This document shows positions 17,164 to 25,302 of a DNA stretch of 64,000 nt, in pieces; the first letter of the stretch is position 1; every line of letters begins with the position of its first letter. The position numbers and the translations under genes are program-made. Location: the NCBI GenBank assembly GCA_903970515.1, contig CAJCJA010000052.1:28959-92958 (forward strand), written 5' to 3'. This stretch comes from Candidatus Saccharibacteria bacterium CG_4_10_14_0_2_um_filter_52_9. GTDB lineage: Bacteria; Actinomycetota; Acidimicrobiia; Acidimicrobiales; RAAP-2. Under the pieces are notes generated by a model, which made no database searches, was not told the DNA's origin, and was given only the letters and a program-made list of their open reading frames with translations.

Positions 17164-17889
17164 CTAGCTCGCGCTTGGGGGTGGACCTTGGTGGCCCGGT
17201 CCACCCGGTGGGTTGGCACCGGGTCCCGCGTGGGGGGCGAAGCCAATGCCAACGCTCGTCGCGTCCAGTGTGGACGTGCTCGTTGACGAGGCGAAACTAC
17301 CCTCGGCGAAGATGGACGAGCCCACCGTGACGTCGTCGAGCGTCGCACTCGCACCATCCTTGGTGTAGGTGGTCGTGCTCGAGACAATCACGGTCTGGCT
17401 CGTAGCGTTAGGCCCGGTGATGGTGATGGTGTTACCACTCACGGCGCTGACTTTGCCCATCACACTCGGTTGGACGATGTCGATTCTCGTCGCCGTCGTG
17501 GAACTGGACGAACTGAGCATGATGTGCACGTCGTCACCGACCGCGAGGTCCGCAATGCTCGCCGTCGCTCGGTCCTTCGTCACCGTCGTCGATGACGTGA
17601 TCGTGTACGTCGTGGCGGTCCCGGACGGATTCGTGACGGTGATCGACGTCGCGCTGAGGGCGCTGATTTCACCACCGGCGCCGCCCATGCGACCCTGACC
17701 AGGACCTGCAGCTGTTGAAGAGCTCGGGGGCGTGGTCGTCGCGTCCTTGGAGCCAACGGCGCTATGGGCTGAATGGATAGGCGACGTCGACGCGTTGGCG
17801 ACGCCGGCGCCCACGCCGAGGGCACCCGCGGCGACCGCGGTGCAAACACCGACTCGCCTAATTAACTTTTTCTTCGTGGTGCGGTACAT
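17164..17889 (-). CDS. Secreted protein with two DUF5666 repeats
   Basis: 241 residues. A basic N-terminus (MYRTTKKKLIRR) and Ala/Gly-rich core ending ANA-ST (about 33) form a Sec signal peptide. Two similar beta-rich units follow: GEISALSATSITVTN to DLAVGDDVHIML (about 73-126) and GKVSAVSGNTITITG to DDVTVGSSIFAEG (about 142-197), each of the DUF5666 kind. The tail is Pro/Gly-rich (PHAGPGANPPGGPG). Function unknown; probably extracytoplasmic. It diverges from the NCS1 permease gene across 228 bp. Confidence 0.7.
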   Translation of the reverse strand: MYRTTKKKLIRRVGVCTAVAAGALGVGAGVANASTSPIHSAHSAVGSKDATTTPPSSSTAAGPGQGRMGGAGGEISALSATSITVTNPSGTATTYTITSSTTVTKDRATASIADLAVGDDVHIMLSSSSSTTATRIDIVQPSVMGKVSAVSGNTITITGPNATSQTVIVSSTTTYTKDGASATLDDVTVGSSIFAEGSFASSTSTSTLDATSVGIGFAPHAGPGANPPGGPGHQGPPPSAS

Positions 17890-17900
17890 GGGGAAGAACC

Positions 17901-17928
17901 TTTCTCGAAACGACTCGAAATTTTCGAG
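17901..17928. promoter_or_regulatory. Palindromic element upstream of the DUF5666 gene
   Basis: Two adjacent TTTC/GAAA symmetric elements: TTTCTCGAAA (17901-17910) and the perfect palindrome CTCGAAA-T-TTTCGAG (17914-17928). They begin 12 bp upstream of the minus-strand start at 17889, where a repressor would block initiation. No regulator gene lies next to it. Confidence 0.4.
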
Positions 17929-18026
17929 ACGACGTCATCTTGCTGAGCGACTCTTGGAACCCCATAGAGCGACGTTAAGAACTAATTAATTCTGAGAAAT
18001 TTGCCCCGAAACGCTTCGCGAAGCCT

Positions 18027-18054
18027 TTGCTCCACGAGACAAATCGGGCATACT
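18027..18054 (+). promoter_or_regulatory. Possible promoter of the NCS1 permease gene
   Basis: TTGCTC (18027-18032), 16 bases, then CATACT (18049-18054), 64 bp before the GTG start at 18118. A 10-bp palindrome CTTCGCGAAG overlaps the upstream side (18013-18022). Assignment by hexamer match only. Confidence 0.3.
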
Positions 18055-18117
18055 TGGCGCGTATATCTCGTACTCGGCGGCATCGAGTACCCACCATCTA
18101 AAGGGAGGATCAGCTAA

Positions 18118-19662
18118 GTGGCATCAACTCTGGATTCGCACGAAGGATCGGTAGGCGACGAAGCCTTCCGCGTCGAGGCGCGCGGCATTGATTACGTACC
18201 CGAGAGTGAACGTTGGGCCACGCCACGAAACATTGGCGCACTGTGGACCGGCTCAGCGATCAACGTCGAGTACTTCATCTACGGCGCGTTGCTTATGGGC
18301 TTCGGTTTCAGCTTCAAGGTCGCGCTCAGCCTTATTGTCATTGGCAACCTGTCGTTCTTCTTGCTAGGACTCGCCTCGCTCCAGGGCCCCGAGACCGGCA
18401 CCACCGCCTTCGCGATTTCTCGCGCGTCCTTCGGGACCAGAGGGTCTCGATTGATGAGTTTCTTTAACTGGATCACCCAGCTGGGATTCGAGACCGAGGG
18501 CCTGATCTTGATCGTGGGAGCCGCCATCGTGCTCTTTCAGATGGCGGGCGTACACGTCTCGAGCGGTCTCAAGGTCGTCTTCATCATTCTCGCCGCCGCG
18601 ATACAAGCAGTCATGCCCTATTTAGGGCACGCAACGATGGTCAAGGTGCTTCGTGCCCTCATTATCCCCTTCGGCGCGATCTTCGTCGTGCTCGCTATCT
18701 ATGACTTCAATCACGGAAGTGGCAGCTTCAAGGGGTTCGGAGGCGGTTGGGAGCTCTACACCGCCGGACTCGCGTTCGTCTTCGCCCTGTCGGGTCTCGG
18801 ATGGACCGAATGCGGCAACGACTACACGCGCTACGTCCCGCGCGACGCGAAAAAAGGTGCAATCGTCGGCTGGATCTTCCTCGGGACGGCGATTCCCGAG
18901 ATCGTCATGATGATCCTCGGCGCCTTGACCTTCACGTTCCTCTCGACGAGCACGATCTGGAACGGGGCCAATCCCTTCGAGGCCTTTCGTCACCAACACT
19001 TCATCCCGAGCTGGATCGTCGTGTTGTTCTTGTTGTTCTCCATCGTCCAGCTGTTCGGCATCAACTCATTGGACCTCTATTCGTCGGGCGTGTCGCTCCA
19101 AGCGATGGGACTACGCCTCAAGCGCTACCAGGCGGTCGTGCTCGACAGCGTCATCGCGTGCGGTCTGACGATCTGGGCGGAATTCCAATCGACCTTCTCG
19201 CTCTACATGAAAGAGTTTGTCGGCATCATCATCTTGTGGATCGCGCCGTGGCTCGGGATCTACTTGGTCGACTGGCTGCTGCGCAAGTATCGCTACAGCG
19301 CTTCGGAACTTCAGCGCACGGATAAAGACGGCCTGTACTTCACGGGATCGACGGGTATCAATTGGAACGCGATCGTCGCCTTCGTCGTCGGCATGGTGTG
19401 CGCCACGCTGGCGTTCTCGAAAGCCCCACCGCCGGTCAACTTGCCATTCCACTGGATGACGCCGATATCGAACCATTACGGTTCGGCGTGCGCGGGAAAT
19501 CTCTTGCACGGCGTGTGCACCGCGGGTTGGTACGGCGGCGCCGACTTCTCGGTGCCGACGGGTGTGATCCTCGCGGGCCTCGTGTACTTCCTCTTGGAAA
19601 AGGCGACCGGCAACGTCGCTCGACAGGTCGCGCGACAAAAGGAACTCGAACCCAACGTCTGA
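18118..19662 (+). CDS. NCS1 family nucleobase permease (cytosine/purine/allantoin type)
   Basis: A 514-residue, ~12-helix secondary transporter. NCS1 features are the N-terminal RGIDYVPESERW stretch just before TM1, then NIGALWTGSAINVEY, the ETGTTAFAISRASFG loop, and GLGWTECGNDYTRYVP in the central helices. GTG 18118 follows GGGAGGA about nine bases upstream, one of the strong ribosome sites in this window. The neighbours are a cytosine deaminase, a PRTase and upp, so cytosine is the most likely substrate (inference). Confidence 0.88.
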   Translation: MASTLDSHEGSVGDEAFRVEARGIDYVPESERWATPRNIGALWTGSAINVEYFIYGALLMGFGFSFKVALSLIVIGNLSFFLLGLASLQGPETGTTAFAISRASFGTRGSRLMSFFNWITQLGFETEGLILIVGAAIVLFQMAGVHVSSGLKVVFIILAAAIQAVMPYLGHATMVKVLRALIIPFGAIFVVLAIYDFNHGSGSFKGFGGGWELYTAGLAFVFALSGLGWTECGNDYTRYVPRDAKKGAIVGWIFLGTAIPEIVMMILGALTFTFLSTSTIWNGANPFEAFRHQHFIPSWIVVLFLLFSIVQLFGINSLDLYSSGVSLQAMGLRLKRYQAVVLDSVIACGLTIWAEFQSTFSLYMKEFVGIIILWIAPWLGIYLVDWLLRKYRYSASELQRTDKDGLYFTGSTGINWNAIVAFVVGMVCATLAFSKAPPPVNLPFHWMTPISNHYGSACAGNLLHGVCTAGWYGGADFSVPTGVILAGLVYFLLEKATGNVARQVARQKELEPNV

Positions 19663-19664
19663 GC

Positions 19665-19708
19665 GCTAGCAGCGTCACGACCGGTGATTCGGTGGTGGCG
19701 CTGCTAGC
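19665..19708. terminator. Hairpin between convergent NCS1 and PRTase genes
   Basis: Perfect 10-bp arms GCTAGCAGCG (19665-19674) and CGCTGCTAGC (19699-19708), with a smaller hairpin (ACCG/CGGT) inside. It starts two bases after the permease stop and its right arm covers the stop codon of the convergent PRTase gene. Likely a shared terminator; no T-tract. Confidence 0.5.
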
Positions 19709-20312
19709 CGGTCCAATCCTCGACGAGTCCCCCTGAACCATCGGGACGAAACACGGGAATGGATCCGAGCGCTCGGACCATCGTTGAGTCCGCGCCGAGT
19801 TCTTCACGCCAGAGCGACGCCTCGGTGACCAACGTGCCGAGCGCGACCACTTGGGCACCCACCCCACGGAGCAGTCGCAGCGCTGCTCCCGTCGAGGCGC
19901 CCGTCGAGATGACATCATCGACGATCGCGACTCGTTTGCCCACGACGTCGTTCACTCGGGCACGATCGAACAACAATCGCTGCTCCCCCTTCGTCGTGAT
20001 GGAACGAACCGACTCACTGACCGCGTCCGCCAAATGAATCTTGGGGGTCTTGTGCATGATCACGTACTGGTCGAGACCGAGGTGCCGAGTGACTTCGATC
20101 GCCATGGGAATGCCCATGGTGGCGACCGTCGCGACGATCTCGACGTCGTAGGGTTTCAAGATCTGGGCGAGTTCTTCTCCCGCTTGGGACATGAAGCGCA
20201 CACCCATGTCGACGGTGATGAGCAGGGCGAGCGCCAACTGGTCACTCAGCGACACGATGGGTAGGTCCACTCGCTGCGTACCTATCTCGACGGCGTACGT
20301 TCGTTCACCCAC
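19704..20312 (-). CDS. Type I phosphoribosyltransferase (adenine/xanthine PRTase-like)
   Basis: 202 residues. The PRPP-binding loop is VAIVDDVISTGASTGAALRLL (about 126-146); LPIVSLSDQLALALL and the central region fit the Apt/Xpt branch. Converts a nucleobase plus PRPP to the nucleotide; base unknown. GTG start at 20312. A TATGCT box on the minus strand (20321-20326) lies eight bases upstream, inside a 22-bp gap shared with the divergent deaminase, so the promoters overlap. Confidence 0.8.
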   Translation of the reverse strand: MGERTYAVEIGTQRVDLPIVSLSDQLALALLITVDMGVRFMSQAGEELAQILKPYDVEIVATVATMGIPMAIEVTRHLGLDQYVIMHKTPKIHLADAVSESVRSITTKGEQRLLFDRARVNDVVGKRVAIVDDVISTGASTGAALRLLRGVGAQVVALGTLVTEASLWREELGADSTMVRALGSIPVFRPDGSGGLVEDWTG

Positions 20313-20334
20313 GACGATGGAGCATACTGATTAC

Positions 20335-20805
20335 GTGAGTGAAGCCCGTAGCCCACTATCGCGAGAACTGGCGTGGACCATGCTCGGCGTGGCGTACGAA
20401 GAAGCGCTCGAGGGTCTCCGCGAAGGAGGCATACCGATTGGCGCTGCACTCTTCACCCGCGACGGCGATCTCCTCGGCGCGGGCCACAATCGGCGCGTCC
20501 AAGAAGACGACGCGTCGGTGCACGCCGAAACCGACGCGTTCCGACGCGCGGGGCGGCGCCGCGACTACCCCGATACCGTGATGGTCACGACATTGTCGCC
20601 GTGTTGGTACTGCTCGGGGCTCGTTCGTCAGTTCAATATCGGCGCTGTCGTGATTGGTGAAGCGGAGAACTTTCACGGCGGACACGACTGGCTCGAAGAG
20701 CTGGGAGTCGAAATCGTGCTCCTCGACGATGTCACGTGCCAGGAACTGCTGGGCACCTTCATCGCTGAGCACCCCGAACTGTGGAACGAGGACATTGGCC
20801 TCTAG
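20335..20805 (+). CDS. Cytosine deaminase of the yeast Fcy1 type
   Basis: A 156-residue zinc deaminase converting cytosine to uracil. Zinc ligands and proton shuttle: H63-A-E65 and P89-C90-x2-C93. The protein tracks yeast Fcy1 closely along its length: AYEEA...GGIPIG, GHNRR, TTLSPC, VVIGEAENF and the C-terminal WNEDIG, unlike the large amidohydrolase-type CodA of E. coli. GTG 20335 lies six bases after CATACT (20323-20328), so the mRNA is probably leaderless; ATG 20317 is the alternative start. It ends in a 4-bp overlap with the convergent upp gene. Confidence 0.85.
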   Translation: MSEARSPLSRELAWTMLGVAYEEALEGLREGGIPIGAALFTRDGDLLGAGHNRRVQEDDASVHAETDAFRRAGRRRDYPDTVMVTTLSPCWYCSGLVRQFNIGAVVIGEAENFHGGHDWLEELGVEIVLLDDVTCQELLGTFIAEHPELWNEDIGL

Positions 20806-21437
20806 TGGACCGGCGGTCCGAAGAGTCGGTCGCCGGCGTCACCGAGACCGGGCACGATGTAACCAACGTCGTTCAGCGTGGCGTCGAGCGCGGCGGCAAC
20901 GATGCGCACGTCGGGGTGATGCTGCGCGACGTGATCGAGTCCCGTTTGCGCGACGATCAGACACAGCACGGTGATCGCACCGGCGGAGCGCGTGCGCAAC
21001 ATGTTGAGTACGCACACGAGCGAACCCCCGGTCGCGAGCATGGGATCACACAAGATCACCGGCGCGCCTTCTAAATCCTCCGGGAGTCCATCGAGGTAGA
21101 CGTCAGGTACGAGCGTCGTCTCGTTGCGACGAAGTCCCACCAGACACACGCGATGGTGTGGGAGGACCTCTTGGATCGCGGGTGACATGCCCAGTCCGGC
21201 GCGCAGAATTGGCACGATCACGAATTGCTGGTCGATTTGCACGGCGGGAGCGTTCTTTATGACGGGCGTGTCGACGGTGGTGGTGGTCGTGGGGATATCA
21301 CGGAACGCTTCGTAGGCGAGGAACCGCGAGATCTCGCCCGAAAGTCGCAAGAAGTCGGCGTTCGAGGTGGCGACGTCGCGGATTTGGCGAACTTTGTCGG
21401 CGACGATCGGATGCTGGACGATCAGAGGTGTGGGCAC
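20802..21437 (-). CDS. upp: Uracil phosphoribosyltransferase
   Basis: Makes UMP from uracil and PRPP. Length (211 residues) is normal. Seen: the N-terminal HPIVADKVRQIRD, IVPILRAGLGM, the PRPP loop CDPMLATGGS (about 131-140) and the uracil-binding C-terminus GYIVPGLGDAGDRLFG. GTG 21437 lies six bases after TAGTCT (complement of 21444-21449), a leaderless start. With the NCS1 permease and the deaminase it completes a cytosine to uracil to UMP salvage route. Confidence 0.95.
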   Translation of the reverse strand: MPTPLIVQHPIVADKVRQIRDVATSNADFLRLSGEISRFLAYEAFRDIPTTTTTVDTPVIKNAPAVQIDQQFVIVPILRAGLGMSPAIQEVLPHHRVCLVGLRRNETTLVPDVYLDGLPEDLEGAPVILCDPMLATGGSLVCVLNMLRTRSAGAITVLCLIVAQTGLDHVAQHHPDVRIVAAALDATLNDVGYIVPGLGDAGDRLFGPPVH

Positions 21438-21526
21438 GAGGTCAGACTACGCCGTGAGGGTGCGCGACGTAGGAATGACGTCTCGCTTCGGAATCGAGAA
21501 TTCTTGGTGACCGATACGATTGCGGG

Positions 21527-23365
21527 ATGGCCGCTTCGCTCTCCACCGGAACCTCGCACGTGCCAGAGCAGATTCGCTCCAATCCCCTCGGTGGTATCCG
21601 CTCCAAGTACAAGGGCCCTCGAGCGCGCATTTCTCGTGACCAGAACCTGACGTGGTGGCGCCGGATCATGCCGATCATCGCGTCACATCGCCTGACCTTC
21701 TTCACCGCCATTGGCCTCTCATTCGTCAGTCTCGTCTTTCAGACGCTCGTACCGAACATGCTCAACCACGCGGTGACCGGCATCGAGACGCATTCGGCCG
21801 GATTGCACGGTGAGGTGCTACGCATCTTGCTCGTTGGTTTGGCCGCGGGCGTGACGGGCATCATCTCGCGCCAGTACGTGTACTACACCGCCTACAACGT
21901 CGAGGCGGACCTGCGCTCGCTGATTTACGAGCACTTGACCTGGCTCTCGTTCAGTTTCTATGACCGCGTGCAGTCGGGCCAACTCATCAGTCGCGCCAAC
22001 AGCGACATTCGCAGCGTCCAGATGTATTCGACGTTCGCGCCCCTCATCATGGTGCAGTGCTCCATTGGCGTCATTGCCTTCGCCTTCATGCTGAGCATTG
22101 ACGCGTGGCTCGCGCTCATCGCGCTGTCGATCATGCCCGCGATGTACTTCATCGGGATCCGGATGCGTCGAGCCTTGTTTCCGATCTCGTGGATCACCCA
22201 AGCGCGTCTCGCCGACGTCGCCACGATCGTCGACGAGAACATCAATGGCGTGCGCGTCGTCAAGTCCTTCGCCCAGGAGGAAGCCGAGATCAATCGGCTT
22301 GCCGACGCCGCCGAACGCGTCGCCTGGGCGTACGTGAAGGACGCCGAGTTTCGAGGCAAATGGTCCCCATGGGTGCAGAACCTGCCGCAAGTCGGTCTCG
22401 CGCTGGTGTTGTTCTTCGGCGGTTGGATGGTGCTTGACGGCCACCTCGGCATCGGGGCCATCTTCGCGTTCAACGCCTATCTGCTCATGCTGCAGGCGCC
22501 CTTCATGATGCTCGGGCAATTGGTCATGATGGGCCAGCGCGCCAAGGCGAGCGCCGAGCGAATCTTCGAGGTGTTGGACGAATCGCCCGAAATCGTCGAT
22601 CGCCCGGGCGCCTTCGACCTAGAGAACGTCAAGGGCGTACTGGACTTCAATCACGTGCGCTTCGAGTACGAGAACGGTGCCGAGATCCTCACCGACTTCG
22701 ACGCCCACGTCGCCGCCGGCGAGACGGTCGCCATCGTGGGGCGCACGGGTTCGGGCAAATCCACGATCGCGCGCTTGATCACCCGTTTCTACGACGTCGC
22801 GGACGGCTCGGTGTGCATCGACGGCACTGACGTGCGCGACGCGACCCTGGCGTCACTTCGAGCCAACGTCGGTGTCGTACTCGACGAGCCGTTCCTCTTT
22901 TCAATCAGCATCAGCGACAACATCGCCTACGGGAAACCCGACGCCACGATCGAAGAGGTCGAAGCGGCCGCACGAGCGGCGAACGCGCACGAGTTCATTG
23001 AGCGCCTGCCCGAGGGTTACGACACCGTGATCGGCGAACGCGGTTACACGCTCTCGGGCGGACAACGACAACGCATCGCGATCGCGCGCACGCTGCTCGT
23101 CAATCCCCCGATCCTCGTGCTCGACGACGCGACCAGCGCGATCGACGTCCACGTCGAGGCGGGTATCTACGAGGCGTTACGCGAACTCTTGGTCCAGCGC
23201 ACCACGATCGTCATCGCGCATCGCATCTCGACAATCGCGCTCGCGAGTCGGGTGATCCTGCTCGACGAGGGACGCGTCATCGCAAGCGGGACTCACGAGG
23301 AGCTCTTGGCGACGTCGCCCCTCTATTCCGAGATTCTCGCCCAGACGACCCGAGCAGACGACTGA
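21527..23365 (+). CDS. ABC exporter half-transporter, degenerate-site subunit
   Basis: 612 residues: six-helix exporter membrane domain (about 55-340) then an ATPase. Walker A is GRTGSGKST (about 404), signature LSGGQRQ (508), H-loop IAHRIST. Walker B is ILVLDDATS, with Asp where the catalytic Glu should be, and the Q-loop reads VVLDEPFLF with no Gln. These are the marks of the non-hydrolysing site of heterodimeric exporters such as BmrCD or TM287/288. ATG 21527 lies six bases after TACGAT (21515-21520). The next gene starts on this gene's last base. Confidence 0.9.
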   Translation: MAASLSTGTSHVPEQIRSNPLGGIRSKYKGPRARISRDQNLTWWRRIMPIIASHRLTFFTAIGLSFVSLVFQTLVPNMLNHAVTGIETHSAGLHGEVLRILLVGLAAGVTGIISRQYVYYTAYNVEADLRSLIYEHLTWLSFSFYDRVQSGQLISRANSDIRSVQMYSTFAPLIMVQCSIGVIAFAFMLSIDAWLALIALSIMPAMYFIGIRMRRALFPISWITQARLADVATIVDENINGVRVVKSFAQEEAEINRLADAAERVAWAYVKDAEFRGKWSPWVQNLPQVGLALVLFFGGWMVLDGHLGIGAIFAFNAYLLMLQAPFMMLGQLVMMGQRAKASAERIFEVLDESPEIVDRPGAFDLENVKGVLDFNHVRFEYENGAEILTDFDAHVAAGETVAIVGRTGSGKSTIARLITRFYDVADGSVCIDGTDVRDATLASLRANVGVVLDEPFLFSISISDNIAYGKPDATIEEVEAAARAANAHEFIERLPEGYDTVIGERGYTLSGGQRQRIAIARTLLVNPPILVLDDATSAIDVHVEAGIYEALRELLVQRTTIVIAHRISTIALASRVILLDEGRVIASGTHEELLATSPLYSEILAQTTRADD

Positions 23366-25302
23366 TGGCGTGGGGCGGCGGATGGGGCGGTGCCGGCGGC
23401 GCGATGTTTGGCGCCTCGCAACAGACCGGCCTCCCTTTCGGGGGCATCCCGAGCGAGCTGATGGTCGAAGCCACCAAATTGATGGCGACCGAACCAGTTC
23501 ACGAACCTTCCGCCATTTCTTTTCACCAACGACCTAACGCCAAGGAGCGCGAACGCCTGACGTTGCCGAGGATGCTCAAGGTCTATCCCGGATGGGTCGT
23601 GGGCGGCTCCGTCCTCGTCATCCTCACGAGCTTGATCCTCCAGGCGGGCCCACTCTTGACCGAGTTCGCCATCAACCACGGCATGATCGAGGGTCACCGT
23701 TCGCTGCGCGTGATTCTGATCTGCAGTGTGCTCTACCTCGCCTTCGCGGTGTCGGGCGCGTTCTTGCAGCGCCAGCAAGTCGAGGTCACCGGCAAGCTCG
23801 CCTCGCGCGTCATGCACGACCTGCGCATCCGGGTGTTCGTGCACTTCCAGCGACTGAGTCTCGACTACTTCACCGATGAGAAGGCGGGCGTGTTGATGAG
23901 CCGCATGACGAGCGACGTGGAGAATCTCCAGCAACTCGTCCAGGACGGTATCAGCTCCTTCGCCGCTCAAGGTCTCACGATGATCGTGATCACCGCCATT
24001 TTGTTCTCGACCAACGTCGTGCTCGCCGCGTGGACGGTGCTGTTGATCGTGCCACTCTTGTTCGGCTTCACCCTCTGGTACCACCACGCCTCGGAGAAGG
24101 GCTACCTGCTCAGTCGCGACCGGATCGCCAACGTCCTCGCCGACCTGTCCGAATCGCTCTACGGCATTCGCGTCGTCACGGCCAATAATCGCCAGAAGCG
24201 CAACATCCGAAATCACCGCCACGTCGTGGGTGCCTATCGCGACGCGAACATCTACACCGGGCGCGTGAACGCGATCTACGGACCTTCGACCAACATGATC
24301 GGCATCTTCGGTTCCGCTCTTCTGCTCGGAATCGGAGGTCACATGGTGCTCGAGCACCAACTGAGCATCGGCGCGCTCGTCGCCTTCTTCTTGTACCTGA
24401 ATCGCTTCTTCGCGCCCATCCAGTTGTTGGTCCAGCAGTACACCACGCTGCAACAGGGGCGCTCGTCGGTGATCCGACTCCGCGAAGTCCTCCAGACCCC
24501 ACCGAGTGTCGACGAACGCGACGACGCCAGCGAACTTCCCACAATCGAGGGCCGGATCACGTTCGAGAACGTGAGTTTCGGCTACAGCCCCGACAACCTC
24601 GTACTGCACGACGTGAACCTCGAGATCGCGCCGGGTGAGTCGGTCGCCTTCGTAGGACCCACCGGCGCGGGCAAGTCGACGATGGCGAAGCTCGCGAACC
24701 GTTTCTATGACCCGACGTCGGGACGCATCTTGCTCGACGGCATCGACATACGAACCGTCACGCTGCGTTCGCTGCGTTCACAGTTGGGCGTGGTGCCCCA
24801 GGAGGCGTTCCTCTTCGCAGGATCGATTCGCACGAACTTGAGTTTTGGTCGTACGGGCATCACCGACGAGGAAATCGAAGAGGCGATCGACGTCGTCGGG
24901 CTGAGGGACCTCGTAGAGCGGCTCCCGGAGGGCATCGACACGATCGTGCACGAGCGGGGCCAGACGCTCTCCGCCGGCGAGCGCCAGTTGCTCGCCCTCG
25001 CGCGCGCGTTCCTCGCGCGTCCGCGCGTGCTCATCTTGGACGAAGCGACGTCGTCGCTCGACCTCCAAAGCGAGACCGTCATCGAAAAAGCCCTCGACCG
25101 ACTCCTCGAAGGTCGTTCGGCGATCCTGATCGCGCACCGCTTGACGACGGCCCAGCGGGCTGACCGGATCGTGGTCATCGATCGAGGCGGCATCGTCGAA
25201 GTCGGTACCCCCCACGAACTCCTCGCCCGCGGCGGCGCCTACGCGGCGATGTACCAAGCGTGGATCGAGTCCGGCGGACGCGACGCCACGCGAACGAGCT
25301 AG
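23365..25302 (+). CDS. ABC exporter half-transporter, catalytic subunit
   Basis: 645 residues, partner of the preceding gene (stop and start share TGATG). A Gly-rich N-terminal tail (MAWGGGWGGAGGAMFG) precedes the six-helix domain. The ATPase has GPTGAGKST (about 430), an intact Q-loop VVPQEAFLF, signature LSAGERQ and Walker B VLILDEATS with the catalytic Glu. Because sites form between subunits, the pair should have one active and one degenerate site. Substrate, a drug or lipid, is unknown. Confidence 0.9.
   Translation: MAWGGGWGGAGGAMFGASQQTGLPFGGIPSELMVEATKLMATEPVHEPSAISFHQRPNAKERERLTLPRMLKVYPGWVVGGSVLVILTSLILQAGPLLTEFAINHGMIEGHRSLRVILICSVLYLAFAVSGAFLQRQQVEVTGKLASRVMHDLRIRVFVHFQRLSLDYFTDEKAGVLMSRMTSDVENLQQLVQDGISSFAAQGLTMIVITAILFSTNVVLAAWTVLLIVPLLFGFTLWYHHASEKGYLLSRDRIANVLADLSESLYGIRVVTANNRQKRNIRNHRHVVGAYRDANIYTGRVNAIYGPSTNMIGIFGSALLLGIGGHMVLEHQLSIGALVAFFLYLNRFFAPIQLLVQQYTTLQQGRSSVIRLREVLQTPPSVDERDDASELPTIEGRITFENVSFGYSPDNLVLHDVNLEIAPGESVAFVGPTGAGKSTMAKLANRFYDPTSGRILLDGIDIRTVTLRSLRSQLGVVPQEAFLFAGSIRTNLSFGRTGITDEEIEEAIDVVGLRDLVERLPEGIDTIVHERGQTLSAGERQLLALARAFLARPRVLILDEATSSLDLQSETVIEKALDRLLEGRSAILIAHRLTTAQRADRIVVIDRGGIVEVGTPHELLARGGAYAAMYQAWIESGGRDATRTS

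Noticed and set aside
23323..24609. 428-codon minus-strand open frame
   Set aside because: It lies wholly antisense to the ABC transporter genes; its product is His/Asp/Glu/Arg-rich with no fold, as expected from reading a high-GC gene backwards.
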